This document shows, in pieces, positions 45,911 to 59,000 of a stretch of 64,000 bases of DNA. The translations under genes were made by a program, and so were the position numbers. This DNA comes from Phragmites australis (lineage: Eukaryota > Streptophyta > Magnoliopsida > Poales > Poaceae): positions 53,369,001 to 53,433,000 of the forward strand of contig NC_084921.1 in assembly GCF_958298935.1 (NCBI RefSeq), given 5' to 3'. Under the pieces are notes generated by a model that made no database searches, was not told where the DNA came from, and saw only the letters and a program-made list of their open reading frames with translations. Positions within the stretch are counted from its first letter, which is position 1. The number at the start of each line of letters is the position of its first letter.

Positions 45911-46503
45911 TAGGGCCGGGCAACGGGGTGAGCCGGGTCAGGTCTCCTTGGATTTTACATTCGGTGAGGACAGGGTGGGGACTGGGCTAGATTTTTGCCC
46001 ACGGGGTCGTAGATCGAGGCCTCGATTGTGGGTTGAGTCAGGAGCGGGGCTAGATGCTCACCTGTGGACTCTTAGTGGGTGCCTGAAGAGTTCGCGTCCA
46101 TAGCCTCCCAGCGACTAGTCGGTCGTCGCCCGCTGTCGCTTGTTCGTGCTCGCCTTCCACCTCTAGGTCATTCCTTGCCCGCTGTTAATCACCCCGCGTC
46201 CGTCACCTCCCCCGTGCCCACTTCCCACTGCCACTCGCTCACCCCACGTCTGCTTTCTAGCCGCCGCCCACGTCACACCCACCTCCTGGCTGCCATCGAT
46301 GCCAGTGCGCCCGTCTTTCTGCCTTGGCTCTTGCCCTCGCACTCCCAGGTCCTAGTGCGGGTTTTAGATCCCCATCGTGTTTGGGGTCGGGACATTTTCG
46401 CACCTATTAAGTAAATTGGAGTCGGGTCAGTTTTTTTATTCAGATTTTGGATCAGATGCACTTTTGCTGGACCCGACCTCGACCCGCTCCATTGCTAGGT
46501 CTA
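45911..46503. mobile_element. hAT-like non-autonomous element
   Basis: Left end TAGGGCCGGGCAACGGGG and right end, in reverse complement, TAGACCTAGCAATGGAGCGG are imperfect inverted repeats; both sub-ends are rich in GGGTCGGGTC-type repeats. Flanking octamers TACCAGAA (45903-45910) and TACGAGAG (46504-46511) agree in 6 of 8 bases, fitting a decayed 8-bp hAT duplication. No transposase sequence. Confidence 0.5.
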
Positions 46504-46862
46504 TACGAGAGGCAACATGCATGCATGCAGCCGGATTTAGCTTACAAAAAAGAAAATAAAAGAGAGAACGAGCACCAGGATCCGATCCCGAATCCTGGTC
46601 TTTTGCGCTAACATTGGAGCCCATCCCAACTGGGTGCAATTCCCGCGTTTCGGCCGCTGTGCTGGGCCGTGAGATATTTTCCTCTCCAACCCCTTTCGCA
46701 AGTCATGACTACCACTATCCTCCTCGTTGACATGTGGACTCGTGTGGCCTCGGCCTACTGCGGCCGGCCTGCTCCTCCTCTCCTTTCCCCTACAACTAGT
46801 ACGCCACGTCCCCCACCTGCCCTCCGGCCCTCCCCAAATCTAAGTGAGCGAGAAAGGCCCTA

Positions 46863-46871
46863 AAACCCTAA
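46863..46871 (+). promoter_or_regulatory. Telo-box upstream of TOM20
   Basis: AAACCCTAA, 49 bases before the TOM20 start codon. Telo-boxes near start sites are typical of plant genes for the translation machinery and mitochondrial proteins, usually together with site II elements such as TGGGCC at 46663. Confidence 0.65.
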
Positions 46872-46919
46872 CCTTCACGAATCCGATCCCGCCGCCCGAG
46901 AGCGGAAGCCGCCGCCGCC

Positions 46920-49900
46920 ATGGACATGGGAGCGATGAGCGACCCGGAGAGGATGTTCTTCTTCGAGCTGGCATGCAAGAACGCCGAGGTCGCCTACGGC
47001 CAGAACCCCCTCGACGCCGACGTACGCTGCATCTCTCTCTCTCTCTCTCTCCTCCTGCTCGCTTTCCGCCGCCTGGTTCCCACTCTCTCTATACGATCCG
47101 ATCTGATCTAATCTGGTGGTGTTGGCGTGTGCGCGCAGAACCTGACGCGGTGGGGCGGCGCGCTGCTGGAGCTGTCGCAGGTGCGGAACGGCCCTGAGAG
47201 CCTCAAGTGCCTCGAAGGTATGTCATCATATTTCGATTATTTCTCTATTCTATATTAGGTGATTTAGATCCACTCTTTGTTGTCAAAATCGATTGTTTCT
47301 ATGTGTAGTCCAATTTAATGAGTTTAGGGTCTCAGTATGTGATTTATGAAAGCATTGCAAATCGTGGCTTTGCTAATCGCTGCAGTATTTGGGTTGTTCC
47401 TTCACACTAGCAACCGCTAAAAACAAAACCCGAATGTCTAGAGGATTGCCACCTGTTCAATTGTGTAGTGCTGTTCACGACATTTAGGAAATTTGTGCTG
47501 GGTGTGATTCGTTCTGTGCTGGGTTCGGAAGACAGCTGTGCCGGTGGTAGATGGGTAAACAGACTGGCTTGGCAAGTGAGTTTATGCGGTTCTTGTTGCT
47601 TTTTCTGCCAAATTAGTGCAAGCTAAGCATGAGTTTCAACTGCCTACTCTTGCAGTTTCCTTTTGAGATATTCACCAATGTTTCAAGAGAGTTTGTTAGA
47701 AACCTACCAATTAGATATTTAAGCATTTACTGGATGGTAATTTGTGTTGGGCACATTGCAATATCATTGCAGGTCTTCGCTGCCAAAATCCAGTTGCACT
47801 TTTGAATAATCAGTTGATACGAATGAAATGTGCAATTAAGATGAGATTTCCCCCCCCCCCCTATGTAATCAACTTGGTACTGGTTGCTTGCTTCCAGATT
47901 TCTTTTGGTTGCTCTTTCTAATGGCGGGAGTGTCATGGCTCTATTTATATTTGAACATTGTAATTAGGACATAGTCATATGCAGGGTGCAAAACATTGGA
48001 CTTTCGGGTTGTTCAATTGAAATGGTACCATTAAAATTTCACTATTTGAAAGAGTTCATGTATCTCATAATGGTGTGTGTGCATGACTGGGAGTTTAGCT
48101 TGTGCTTATGTGTGTAGGTTTCTGCATTGTGGTAGATGTTACTGCATAGTGATCAAAGTGGTACTAATCCAATGAATCTTGTTACAGATGCAGAATCCAA
48201 GCTGGAGGAAGCACTGAAAATTGATCCCAACAAGGCTGATGCACTCTGGTGCTTGGGAAACGCTCAGACCTCTCATGGATTCTTCACTCCAGATACTGTT
48301 AAGGCAAATGAGTTCTTTGTAAAGGCAACCGAGTGTTTCGAGAAAGCTGTTGATGTGGTATGTGTAGGCTGCTGGTGTGCTGCCCCTCATTTAGTTGCAT
48401 TTTCATTTTGCCATTATGTAGGCTGACTTGCAGGCCTGTGCTCATGTGGCCTGAGCACCACAAGCACTCAGGTCGACATGTAAGCTTCTGGAATAATGTT
48501 CGTGAAAGAAGTGTTGCCTTTTACCAAGCAAACTTTTGTTTCTGCTGTTATCTCTTGTGTGCTTTGGTTAGCAGAAAACTAATATGCAGTCCTGCTGGTT
48601 GTAGGAACCTGCAAATGAGCTGTACAGGAAGTCTTTGGACTTGTCATCTAAGGTGTGTTCTGTTCTCCTGTTCGTATTCTGCAGACTTGTTAAGCATAAT
48701 GCATCCATGCAACTATTCCCATAGGTTAAACTAAGCTATTTATCTTATTAACTACTTGATTTGAGTTTGAATCAGGAATCAGGAGTCCTTTTTTAACCTA
48801 TTACATTTAATTGTTATACTTGTTAGCTGTTGCAACTTGCTATGCTAAAAATAGAATTTAGACAGCTTTAGCTCTGAATCCTTTTTTGACAGCAACTTTT
48901 GTTATCGTACTTGTATTAGTGGTTTGCTATTGCGCTTTTGTAAGATCCTTGTAACATTTGCTTCCAATTATCTCAGGCACCTGAACTGCATTTGGAGATC
49001 CATAGGCAAATGGCTTCTCAGGCGACACAAGCATCCTCGGCCGCAAATCCAAGGGTATTTTGTCTAATTTTGAAGAACTACTTACACTTGTCAAATTCAC
49101 TAGGCTGTTTCTAATTGTTATTAAAATTCGTTTGTTATACACTTCTCATCGCAGATTTACTTTTTTACTAGCATTTTTGCTGGATAGTTATCAGCTATGT
49201 AGAACCCATACGGATATGTGTATCGGTATCGGGCCGATACGGATACGCGGATACGCCATTTTTCCCAAAAACTCGATATGCGGATACGTTTTACTATTTT
49301 TTAAAAAATAATTAATATGGTGCATATAATAATAGCAGGAAACATCAAATTAGAGAAAATATGTTGTGCAACTAATTTTGCATTGCAACTACTATTTTTT
49401 CACATTCATGACTAGTCCACATAAATTTACGAGCAAATGCATCACATGTTTATAATAAGAAAAAAAGAATAGAAAAGAAAAAAGAAAAAAAGATTAGATG
49501 TGTTGGGCTGCTATTTTTCAGCCCATCCAGGCACAACAACTGGCTCATCCCTTGCCCTAACTAACACCCCCCACCCCACTCCCGAGCCCTCACACCTCTA
49601 ATCCCTGCCTCTACTTCCAGCCGCCACCGCCTCACACTCCTGTCGTCGCTCCCGCCTCCACCTCCTCTCCCCAGCAGCCGCCTCCACCTCCGCCACCTCG
49701 CCCCCGCCGTCGCCGCTCCTGCCTCCGCCTCCTCACCCTAGCTGCCCCCCCCCCTGGCCCTCGCCGCCGCCTCAGCCTCTCCCCGTTGCCGCTGCCTCCT
49801 TTCCCCCCTCCGTCGCTGCCATCTCCTCCTCTCCCCAAGGCTTGGGTTGGGCCGTATCGGAGATGTATTGACCAAGTATCCCGCCCATATCTGATTTTTT

Positions 49901-50394
49901 TTTCTTTTTTTTCCCGATATGCGATTGATACGTATCCTAGCCGTATCGGAGCTATGTCCATATGAGATACTGTATCCGATACACTCGATTAGGGGTGTAT
50001 CGGTGTTTTGTAGGTTATCAGAACACAAATGTTGGCAGTTGGCAGCTGCTTTCAAGTGTACGAGCTCTTCATAGAGCCACCGTTTGAAATTCTAGTTCTT
50101 AATTTTGTGTCTTCATGTTCTATCATGATATGCCATTTGTCATAACTCTTAAGAACTATTAATCAAGTTTGATTTTTTTTTTCAGTGTAATGATTTCATA
50201 TGCCATACGGTTTGTCGCATTCCTTACCCTTCTGTCTAAGCTGACAACATTATGTTTTGCAGCAATCAAGGAAGAAAAAGAAGGATAGTGACTTCTGGTA
50301 TGATTTTTTCGGATGGGTGATTCTTGGTGCTGGCATTTTTGCTTGGGTTGGACTGGCCAAAGCTAATGCCCCTCCACCGCCACCGAGGTTTTAA
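46920..50394 (+). CDS. TOM20: TOM20, mitochondrial import receptor subunit (plant type)
   Basis: Six exons, 46920-47021, 47139-47217, 48188-48357, 48605-48652, 48977-49054 and 50263-50394, join in frame to 202 residues, the normal plant length. TOM20 recognises mitochondrial presequences at the outer membrane and passes them to the TOM channel. Visible features are [60 protein letters not shown] (TPR-like helices), a [15 protein letters not shown] helix, [23 protein letters not shown], a basic KKKK patch (163-166) and a hydrophobic C-terminal anchor at about 174-192 ([17 protein letters not shown]). The C-terminal anchor is the mark of plant TOM20, opposite to the animal and fungal protein. 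Intron 5 holds a hAT-like insertion. Confidence 0.95.
49195..50013. mobile_element. hAT-like non-autonomous element in intron 5 of TOM20
   Basis: An exact octamer GTTATCAG stands on each side (49187-49194 and 50014-50021), the size of a hAT target duplication. The ends, CTATGTAGAACCC and (reverse complement) CTACAAAACACCG, are imperfect inverted repeats, and many GTATCGG/CGGATACG motifs crowd both sub-ends. The 819-bp body includes a C-rich stretch (49560-49830) but no transposase. Confidence 0.66.
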
Positions 50395-53300
50395 CTGGAT
50401 CCACTGCGGACGATACCTTACAAATGGCATGCCTATGTCCAGTGCCTCAGACGTGAATCTTGCTAGGAGTTTGTTTATGTATGGAGAGGAAATGGTGTTT
50501 CTTCGTGCCTGTTTTCCTTTGCAGCCTTGATGAGGTTTATCATCGATGTACGCTGCTGGATAATTTTCTACTTGTTTACCTTACTATTGTTTTGAGGCTG
50601 AAACCCTATGTTTCGATATATTTTTGCTCAACCCCGGTGTTCACATGATTTTGGATATTCTCCAATGGTAGTACACATAAAGCGGCATCATATTTTAGCA
50701 ATGAAACAAATAAATGTAAACAATGTGTTTTGACATACAGCAAATCCCATCACAAGAAGCCATGCCACCTGTCTGCCTGGTGCTGTGGCACGCCGGGGAT
50801 TTTTTTTTCGTTTGAAGTCGACAGTCACCATCCTCTCTTTTGAAGCTTCGATTATTGGGTTGTGGTGACAGACCCAGCTGTAACGCGCGTAGTCCTGCCA
50901 TCTTTCCTGCGTACCCAAAAAGAAAAAACTTTTGTTAAGCCAGAGATGCAGGTGGGTCTTCATTGTTGTGGTGGTCGTCTCCATGTATTCCGTGGCACGA
51001 CTCGTAATCCGTGATGCAGCTGTTCTGTTAAAAGAACCAGTCCCGGTGTGCACAACTCGGATCAGCGCCATTTTAAGATTGGGACTGACCATGGCCGGCT
51101 ACTGCTGGTCTGGAATTCCGGATGCTTTGCAGAAGTGATCGTTTTCAGACGAACTGGTGTGCAGTCACCGAACGAATCGGCCGTTTCCCTGTCAGTCACC
51201 CAACCGTTGACGCGGCAGGTATCCCAGGAGAACATGCAACGGGACGCAGTTTTCCCGTCGTCGCCGTGTGGCCCCCCGAGCTGTGAATGTGATTGCTAGC
51301 ATCCCATCTTCACGTCACGTACACAACGCAACGCCGGGCGGGCGTTCCTGGCAAATCACGAAAAGCTCCCCCCTGGCCCATGAATCATGGGAGTGTCACG
51401 CTGCTGGTGCAGTAGCTGCAGGTACCGGCCGGTCTCCTAGAACCTAGCCCATGTCCTCTCGAGGACAAAAACGCCTTCAAGGAGGGCGTGTCGCGGCTCG
51501 GGGTGGTAGGGATGGATGGACAGACGGAGCGACGATGCTTCCTCCTCACGCTTTGCTTATTGCGGGGAGGATCGGAGGAGCAGCGCGGCACCGGCACCGG
51601 CAGCTACAGCGCGGCCGGGCCATGGCGCGCATGGGCATGGGGCCTCTTCTCCGTGCCATGCCGTGCCGTGCCGTGCCGTGCGGTGTGTGCAATGCATGCA
51701 TGCATGGCCGTTGGCCATGCCTCATCACCACGCCGTGTCGGAGATCATATCAGAGTGTGTTGCAAGCAGCAACCGCTCACGTGAGGACCGCGATCCTCCT
51801 AGGCATTCTCAGTATCGCAAAATCGGTGTTTGTAGTCCACGAAAGCAATCAAAGACTTTGCAATCTTATCCTTCTTCATTCTCGTATTCGAATCGGATGG
51901 TTCGTGTCGTCGAAACTGTTGCCGTCCGTCTGTACTCAAGGTTGACGGAGCATGGATTCCATCATTTCACCATACCAAACCATACCGCATTATTTGGATA
52001 CACTGTAATGGGATCCAGAGGTTCCTTGTGTCTGACGTAAGGCTTGGCACATTCACGCTACAGATCTCTCGCACTGCCGTTCCTGGGACTGTGAGCGTGA
52101 GCGACACTTGATTTCTCTGTGTTGACCTGACCCACGAGTCAAAAATGTACTAATCACCAAGCTACTATGACGACAGAGCTCCTAGACCTACGAGACCGGA
52201 ACAATGTCTGCAGCAGCAGAGTGTACCAGCATGAACCCCAATTCAAACATGATTGGTGGCGGTCACTGCCTTTGCGCACTGCACCCACACCAGGATCCCT
52301 GTAGCTTGCTTGCAATGCATACCACAAAACTACACACGCAGACAAGACGGCAGTTGTCCTGCACCAATCAAATCCAGCAAACAGTAATTTTCCCTTGTGA
52401 CCATGGCAACACCAGCCCTGCATAGTTTCTTGCATCTCGCATGCCTGCCTGGCCCCCAAGGCAGCGGTAGTGTGCCATTAGCTGTTGATCTCATCGACAG
52501 TGGAGTGCAATGCCAACGGCACTTCCAAATCTGCAGCGCATGTGACCTATCATCATTTTCATGAGATGTGAAGCTATCAGGGCTGCATGTGTCGCATGTG
52601 AGACCAGATCATGATCTGCTCTCACTCATTTGCTGCGTTTTTTCTTTCTTGAACTTGTAGGTGAGCAGTTTAAGGCGTGCATGCTGGTGGCCTGAGCAAC
52701 ATGGGGCGCCTTGCTCCCTTGCTTCACTTTGTGCATCTTCTTTTCTTCCTTGCTTTGGCCGCGATAGCAAGGAAGCTGATTAATTGGACAGCAACAGGTA
52801 GATGTGCTTGACTTGAGAGTTTTGGTTTAATCCGGGCCCCTTCCTAGGACTACACTACACTTGTTAGGTCTGGTGGTGCAAGACCCAGCCAACCCTCGCC
52901 ACTTTTGGACTTGATGCGTGTCCTCTGCCTCACATGCCCGGTACAATAAATAGCGTTGGTAGCTTAAGCAATTTTGGACTGCTTAGCGGGGTATAAATGT
53001 TACCGATAGATAGTAGTAAAAAAATAGTGGATTGAAATTTAGCAGCCGCTATAACACTTCTCAACTTGTTATAGCGCTTATAAGACTGCTTTAGCGGCTG
53101 CTATTTAATCATGGTAGCGATTCATTTCTAGCGCATTATTTATTTAAACTTTAGTTTTTAAAGTTTGTCATATTACTTATTGTATATACAAGCTATGCTT
53201 CTAAACTCTAAGTTCTAATTGACTAGTCTGTTTTGCATGATTTTTTATGAATGAAGAAAGTTATAATACATACACTATTACACAAAAATTTAAGTGTTAG

Positions 53301-55265
53301 CTTGCTCGTATGCAGAGAGTGCCTGCCCCGAGGTTTTTTTTTTTTAGTATTAGTGCGTAGCTGCGCCAAAAAGGAAAAAACTTTTTAGCTTTTCAGTTGT
53401 AGTACTTGCATGAGCTTTAGGGGAAGAGAAAGAAAAATGTGATTTGCAATCTCAAACCACTTATTTGTTGGTTTGATTAATGATTTTGATGAGCTTTTTG
53501 TTGCTATCTGAAAGCCAAGCCAGGTTGTTGTAGGCCTTGTCTGGGAATGCTTGGGTTTCAATTTAAAACCAGCTCAAGTGTAGGCAACGTCAGATCAGGT
53601 TGATTCTTAAGGCACAGCTTAGGTTCATTTCATTCTGAAAAGTCATACCACTACAGAACACACTCCACCTATTTCCATGGCGAGCAACACACTCCAGGAG
53701 AGATAATCAATCCCTCTCTGACAAAGCCATTGAGAATAAATTCAGGAATGAGGACGTTTTTCTACCCAAAAAAATCATGTGCAATTTCCGCCTTTCAAGT
53801 ATATAACAATCGGTTTAGAATTTCAAAGCTGGGTGACTGCATTTTGTGGGGCAATCAAAAGCGAAATGCTAGGGACCAACCGAGAAGTAGACCACAAGTA
53901 GCATTGTCAGGTTTCAGACACTGAAAGTTAAGCAGGCAGCTAATCTGCTGCGATTTCGTGCGCTCTAATCCAATCCACCTCTGGCATGAGCAGTGAGCTA
54001 GCGAGCAGGGCAGGCACAGGCAGGCTTGGTCCTTCAGTTCTTGTAGTTTCGAGGCGATCGTGTCGTCCATGCCGTGCCCTCGAGGTGAGGCCCCACGCAT
54101 TTATGCGCGCGGTGTGGTCAGGCATCACCAACAATTTGTTTCCTTCTCATTTTTTTTTATAGTTCGCATTCTTTTTATTTTTTTTATCTTCAATAGATTC
54201 TCTTTAAAATAATTTGTAAAGAAAATAAGAGAATCATAGAATAAAAAATAATCTTAAAAAATCATTTATAAAAAAAACCTGAAAGAGAAACGAAAATCCA
54301 TTCATCCGAAAATATAACTCAACCTCAAGCAACTGAGCAAGCTAGCAAGCAAACAAACAAGTCAGTGGTGTGGTTAAAGGCGTTGCAGGCTTTTGGGCAC
54401 ACCTACTCCCTACCTTTTCTTTGAGGAAAAACCTGCTCCTACTAATAACTGGTACAAGCCCAAACAGGCAATTGATGTGGTTCGGTAGGCAGCGCAGCAG
54501 CGGTGGTAGAGGTGATTAGTAAAGTGCTCACCTGGAGTACACTGAGAGAGAGACTCAAGCACCTTCGGTAATTTTTCATTGAATACAGTAACTGCTTATC
54601 TTTTGAGAGGGAAAAAAGAGATCCCCCTTGATACATAAATGTGTTAGGGCCCTTCAATTTCCTCTATAATTTTTCACTGTGTCCTGCGTCCGCCACCTAA
54701 ACATAAAATAAAAGAAGAGGAAGAAGATCATTACCAGAGGTATTGACACCCAAACATAAAATAAAAGCGATGTGAGTAGCAGCAGTCAGGTATACTATTC
54801 GCTCACATGATGAAGTGTCGCAATGCAGAGGTACGGGAGCAGCACAATGCAATGCAGCCATGGATATGGTCCCTGATAAAGACCAAGATTTGCATTAAAC
54901 TCTGCACGTCACGCTGCTTTCATCAAACCATCCTTCCTCAGGCTTGATGGATTGATTAGAGGGAACCCTCGCCTCACTCTAAAAATAAGAAGCAATACAA
55001 ATACAGATTCTAATCATCAACACCTTGAAGCTTCTCCGATTACCGTCGCCAAGCTGGATTGAAGGAGCCGACGTTAATACTTCCACAACCGACGAGATAG
55101 GCCCATTGAAGGTCATTAATTTTTTTTTAGCCACCACAAGCAGCGCAACGCGCGATGAGAATGATAAACGAACCGGACAACCTGTCAGACGGAGAAGGAT
55201 GCACCTTCCCCTTTTGGAGGAAGTAAAAGCAACAACACCACCGAGAGTCAACACGGCATGAACCG
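50395..55265. other. Long intergenic region without supported genes
   Basis: I see no conserved coding sequence here. Small features: CCGTG tandem copies at 51661-51680, with CATG-rich sequence following; an AT-rich segment at 53000-53300 with inverted TAGCAGCCGCT/AGCGGCTGCTA motifs; and AT-rich MITE-like sequence at about 54150-54310. Open frames up to 174 residues (51451-52040) lack family features. Confidence 0.5.
53040..53113. repeat. Inverted TAGCAGCCGCT repeat
   Basis: TAGCAGCCGCT (53040-53050) recurs in reverse complement as AGCGGCTGCTA (53093-53103), with GCTATAACA and TGTTATAGCG forming a further partial inverted pair between them. This vocabulary is common in grass repeats of uncertain type. 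Confidence 0.5.
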
Positions 55266-55273
55266 TAGACCGT

Positions 55274-56013
55274 TAGGCTTGGGCATTCGGTTTTTACAGG
55301 TTTTTTGGTTTAGTTTTTTCAGTGTTTGAATAATTCAGTTTTCAGAAAATGCTGAAAACTATTGGAAAACTGCCTAGTTCGGTGCCGATTTTATCAATTT
55401 CGGTTTTCACCGAATTGTCGTTCGTGTCACCCATGCCTGGAAGGCCCGTGCACGACCACGCCCCGCTTACGCTGAAAACTATTGGAAAACCTATGCCTAG
55501 AAGGCCTCGGTGTTGTCTCCTACCTCGACATCGTGAGGCCTCTGCTCCCGCCATGAGCCACCGTGCCCGGTGGATTCCTGTACCTCTACATCCTCTCATC
55601 CCTCCACCGCTGCCCCTCACTCCAAGCCCACGCGCATGTCCTCCTCCTCCTCGGCCTCCCACTCCCCACCCCCCCCCCCGCCTCCGCCTGCACCTCTGTG
55701 CCGGCTAGAGGCTGGAGGCAGGGTTGATGGGGACATGGGGTGGACGGGTGATCTTCACAAGTTCACGGGTGGGGGAAGCCGTGGGGGCACTAGGGTGGGC
55801 CTGGACCACTGAGGGAGTGGTGACTGGATGGGCTCGATGTCTTCGGTGTTTCAGTTTTTGACACCTAAAACCGAACCGATCACCATATATATACCGAATA
55901 ACATATAAATAGGAACCGAATCGATCATCCGCCACTGAAAAACCAACAATTTTAATGGTTCAGTTTCGGTTCAGTTCAGTTCTTCGGATTTGGTGTATTT
56001 TTGCCCAGGCCTA
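55274..56013. mobile_element. hAT-type non-autonomous element (740 bp)
   Basis: The left end TAGGCTTGGGCA and the reverse complement of the right end, TAGGCCTGGGCA, match in 11 of 12 bases. Flanking octamers TAGACCGT (55266-55273) and CAGACCGT (56014-56021) match in 7 of 8. Sub-ends carry inverted ACCGAA/TTCGGT motifs, as in hAT elements. An internal direct repeat GCTGAAAACTATTGGAAAAC occurs at about 55350 and 55470. No transposase is encoded. Confidence 0.75.
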
Positions 56014-56021
56014 CAGACCGT

Positions 56022-59000
56022 GACGTCTCATTCGGATCTGCCCCCAGTTTCAAATGCTACCTGTGGCGCCCTTTTTCACAGCAATTAGTTCTAATAAGCA
56101 ATGGTCCTGCTGATCTGAGCTCCAAACGGAGTAAACGCCCGCTCACACCTTTATAGCTAGAGCCCTTGTGACTTAGACAACACGCTGCTTGTTCAATGTT
56201 CGGGGTTCATCTCCTTTCGGGAAATGGATCGATCTGCAGCATGTTCACTGGACGACAAACCACGAGCTACAAACGTCCTGTTCCCTAATCGGCGATCAGC
56301 ATGTTTCGGTGATACATACATGCATATATACATGCAGGCGATTGATGTCAACCTATATTGCGCACTCGCATGATTTTACAACTAAATCAATTATACATAT
56401 TTGTAGGCGCTTACGCGATAAGAGTGCAGCCAGAACTGGTGTACAAGCTACAGCTCCACACAAGTGCACAACCGTACCCCAGGAGAACACAAACCTTAGA
56501 GAATCAAGCATATGTTTTCTTCTCCATGTTATACTTGTCTTGGCTGCATTCTAGTCATGCCGCAACAGCAATGGATCTTTGTGGCTCCATGAGTCAGCAG
56601 TGGTCCTCTTACGAGCACAACATGTGGCCACTTGAGATAGTGGCTCACGACTTGTGAAAGCAGCTTAGCCTAAGGCTTGATCCACACGCTTGCACGTGCG
56701 ACGACCTGAGGAGAGCAAGCCGAAGCACCAGCAGTAGCACCACTACGAAACGGCTGCTGCTAGTGGTAAGCAGCAGCAGCCGGCACAACTCCACTTGGCA
56801 GAGGAGAGAATGCCCTACCTATGCTAGTGAGCTTGAAATCCGGATAAAGAGAGAAGGATACATATACACATGGTGCAATACCTTTCTTTGCCTTATCTCT
56901 TTGCTGCATCCAAGAATATATATGTGTGTGTATATATATACTTTTCTTTTGGCCTTTTGTTCTACCCATTATGTCATGTTGGAATGGAATGGAATCTGAA
57001 AATGACCTATTTTTTTTAAGAACATTTGATCCTTTCATATCTTTCCCAAGCTTCTTCCTTTTTGCCCGTTTTTCTTTTGTTTCAAACAAAGGGGAGTGGG
57101 AAAGAGAGAATGTGAGCAGATAGCTAGGATCCGATGGTGGGCATGTGTGTATGGGGGTGGTGATGCTTTCTTGGCCTCTTTTCAGCCTTGGATTCCTTGT
57201 ACTGCTCCCACTGGTATATGTCCCTTTACCCCCTTTCCTATTGCCTCTATATATTTTTGTTTACCTTTCTTTTTTGTTGTGATACTAGATTGTCCTTGCA
57301 AATCAAACAATACGCTGCATTAACTTGCTAGTGGGTTCGCTCATATATTATAATAAAAAAGGGAAGAAAAAAAAAACAGCACCACCGTAGTTGCTAGCAG
57401 CGCTAGCTAGTGGTAGCAGTTCTTTTGTATCTCTACTACATTAACACGAACTCTCGTAGATTCAGTGTTCCATTAGAAGTTTAAAACTCATGCCATGGCA
57501 CGCGCTCTCTTAGATTAGGGAGCGGATTCAGAGTGCTTAAGGTCCTGTCTGTTTTAGATAGTAAAAATTAGATTGTGGTCATAATATATAAGCTAAAATA
57601 AACAGTTGGATTGCAATCATAATCTATAAACGAAAATAAATAGCTGAATTGTTACAATCCAACTCTTAGATGGTAATAATTCAACAATTCATCTTTCACC
57701 AATTTTTACAATATACAATTTAGCTTTTTTACAATTCAATTTTTACAATCTAATTTTTTACGATTCACAATCTAAAAAATTAAAATCTCAGTTATTAACA
57801 ATTTAATTCTACTTCATATGCATCATCTAAGTCTAAACATATACACACTATCCGGTTTTAATTATATTGAAGTGTGCACGAGTCAGCTCTGGCTTGGCCC
57901 CTCCACATGAGTACATGACTTTCCCCGTCTGGTCCCTGATGATTACCGGTGTATGGCTGGTTCTTTTCTCTCCGCTCCTTTTGGCCGGGTTTAGGAAGTC
58001 AGTGCTCAACTTAACCGCGACGCAAAGGCTACAAGGTGAAGCGGAATGAGGTTAATCCAGACACTTTACATGGCTGGAGCAGGTGAAGAAAAAAAAAAGG
58101 GTCGTCGTCAAAGCGACCAACGCGTATCACGCCTCTCGTGCTGCTTCGCTTGGACTTTGCCGGGCAGAGTAAAAGAACAGCTGCACACATGTGTGCACGT
58201 CTTCTCTTTCATATATAGTGTGTTATTTCTTTTCGAAAAATCAAGTTAAAATATATATTTTGTTTTATTTGTGATGAGTGATTGATAAGTATGTTATTTT
58301 AGTTTGATAATTTTTAAATTATATGGGTATGTATATATATTGTAATGATATTTATGATTAATCAAAGTTATAGAAAAAATAGAGTTGACATGTTTATCTA
58401 AGTAAAAAAATTGTACATGTTGAATGATTCAGTGATAAAAATTCTGTATATATCAGATGTATCAATGTTCTGATAAGATGTACATATCTATTCATCTACT
58501 CTAATCGATATTTTGATCCTATATTTTTTTCTAACTGCTTTCTTGTGAATCCGTGATGTCTCGGAGCGCACGAGTAGACTTGTGGCCTAGCTCTTCTTCG
58601 CGTCATTGCTCGTGCATAACCATGCTCTTTTCGTGTGCTTTTCGTTAACCCAGGGCTCCAATGAGAAACGAACTCAGTGGCCCGGCCATTTTCGTCTCCG
58701 ATCATGAAAAGCTCGAGGCGCTAATCCAGCGCGTTAAGCTTGTGTGATGATTTGGCCGCGCGCGTGATAGTCCTGAAAAGAAAAGGAAAAAAAAAATGGG
58801 ACCATGTTCGTGATGTGACGAGATTAGATCTGCAAAATCTCGAAAACCTTGGCTTTTCTGGGTGTTGGTAAATCGTAATGAACGGTCCATGTTGCCAAAC
58901 ACGCCTCCGACCAGTGCGCTCAATAATGTTTTTGACCATTATCCGATGCTTTAGATCCTCCTCCGAACCGGCAAGAGGTGTTTAGCTCGGTCAGGTGATT

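Larger units (their letters stand above)
45663..46919. promoter_or_regulatory. Divergent upstream region between the KING1-like and TOM20 genes
   Basis: This 1257-bp stretch serves as the 5' flank of both genes. Toward TOM20 it carries a site II-type TGGGCC at 46663-46668 and a telo-box AAACCCTAA at 46863-46871, about 50 bases before the ATG. That pairing is well known in plant genes for mitochondrial and ribosomal proteins. The middle (45911-46503) is occupied by a hAT-like insertion, so a truly shared promoter is doubtful. Confidence 0.6.

Noticed and set aside
51451..52040. Open frames of 164 and 174 residues
   Set aside because: GC-rich, with CCGTG and GCATG repeats, no domain, no splice structure; likely chance.
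52640..52670. TTTCTTGAACTT resembling miR396
   Set aside because: The first half of the miRNA is not present and no foldback partner is seen.
53855..54134. Minus-strand frames of 64 and 81 residues
   Set aside because: No conserved motif or codon pattern supporting a gene.
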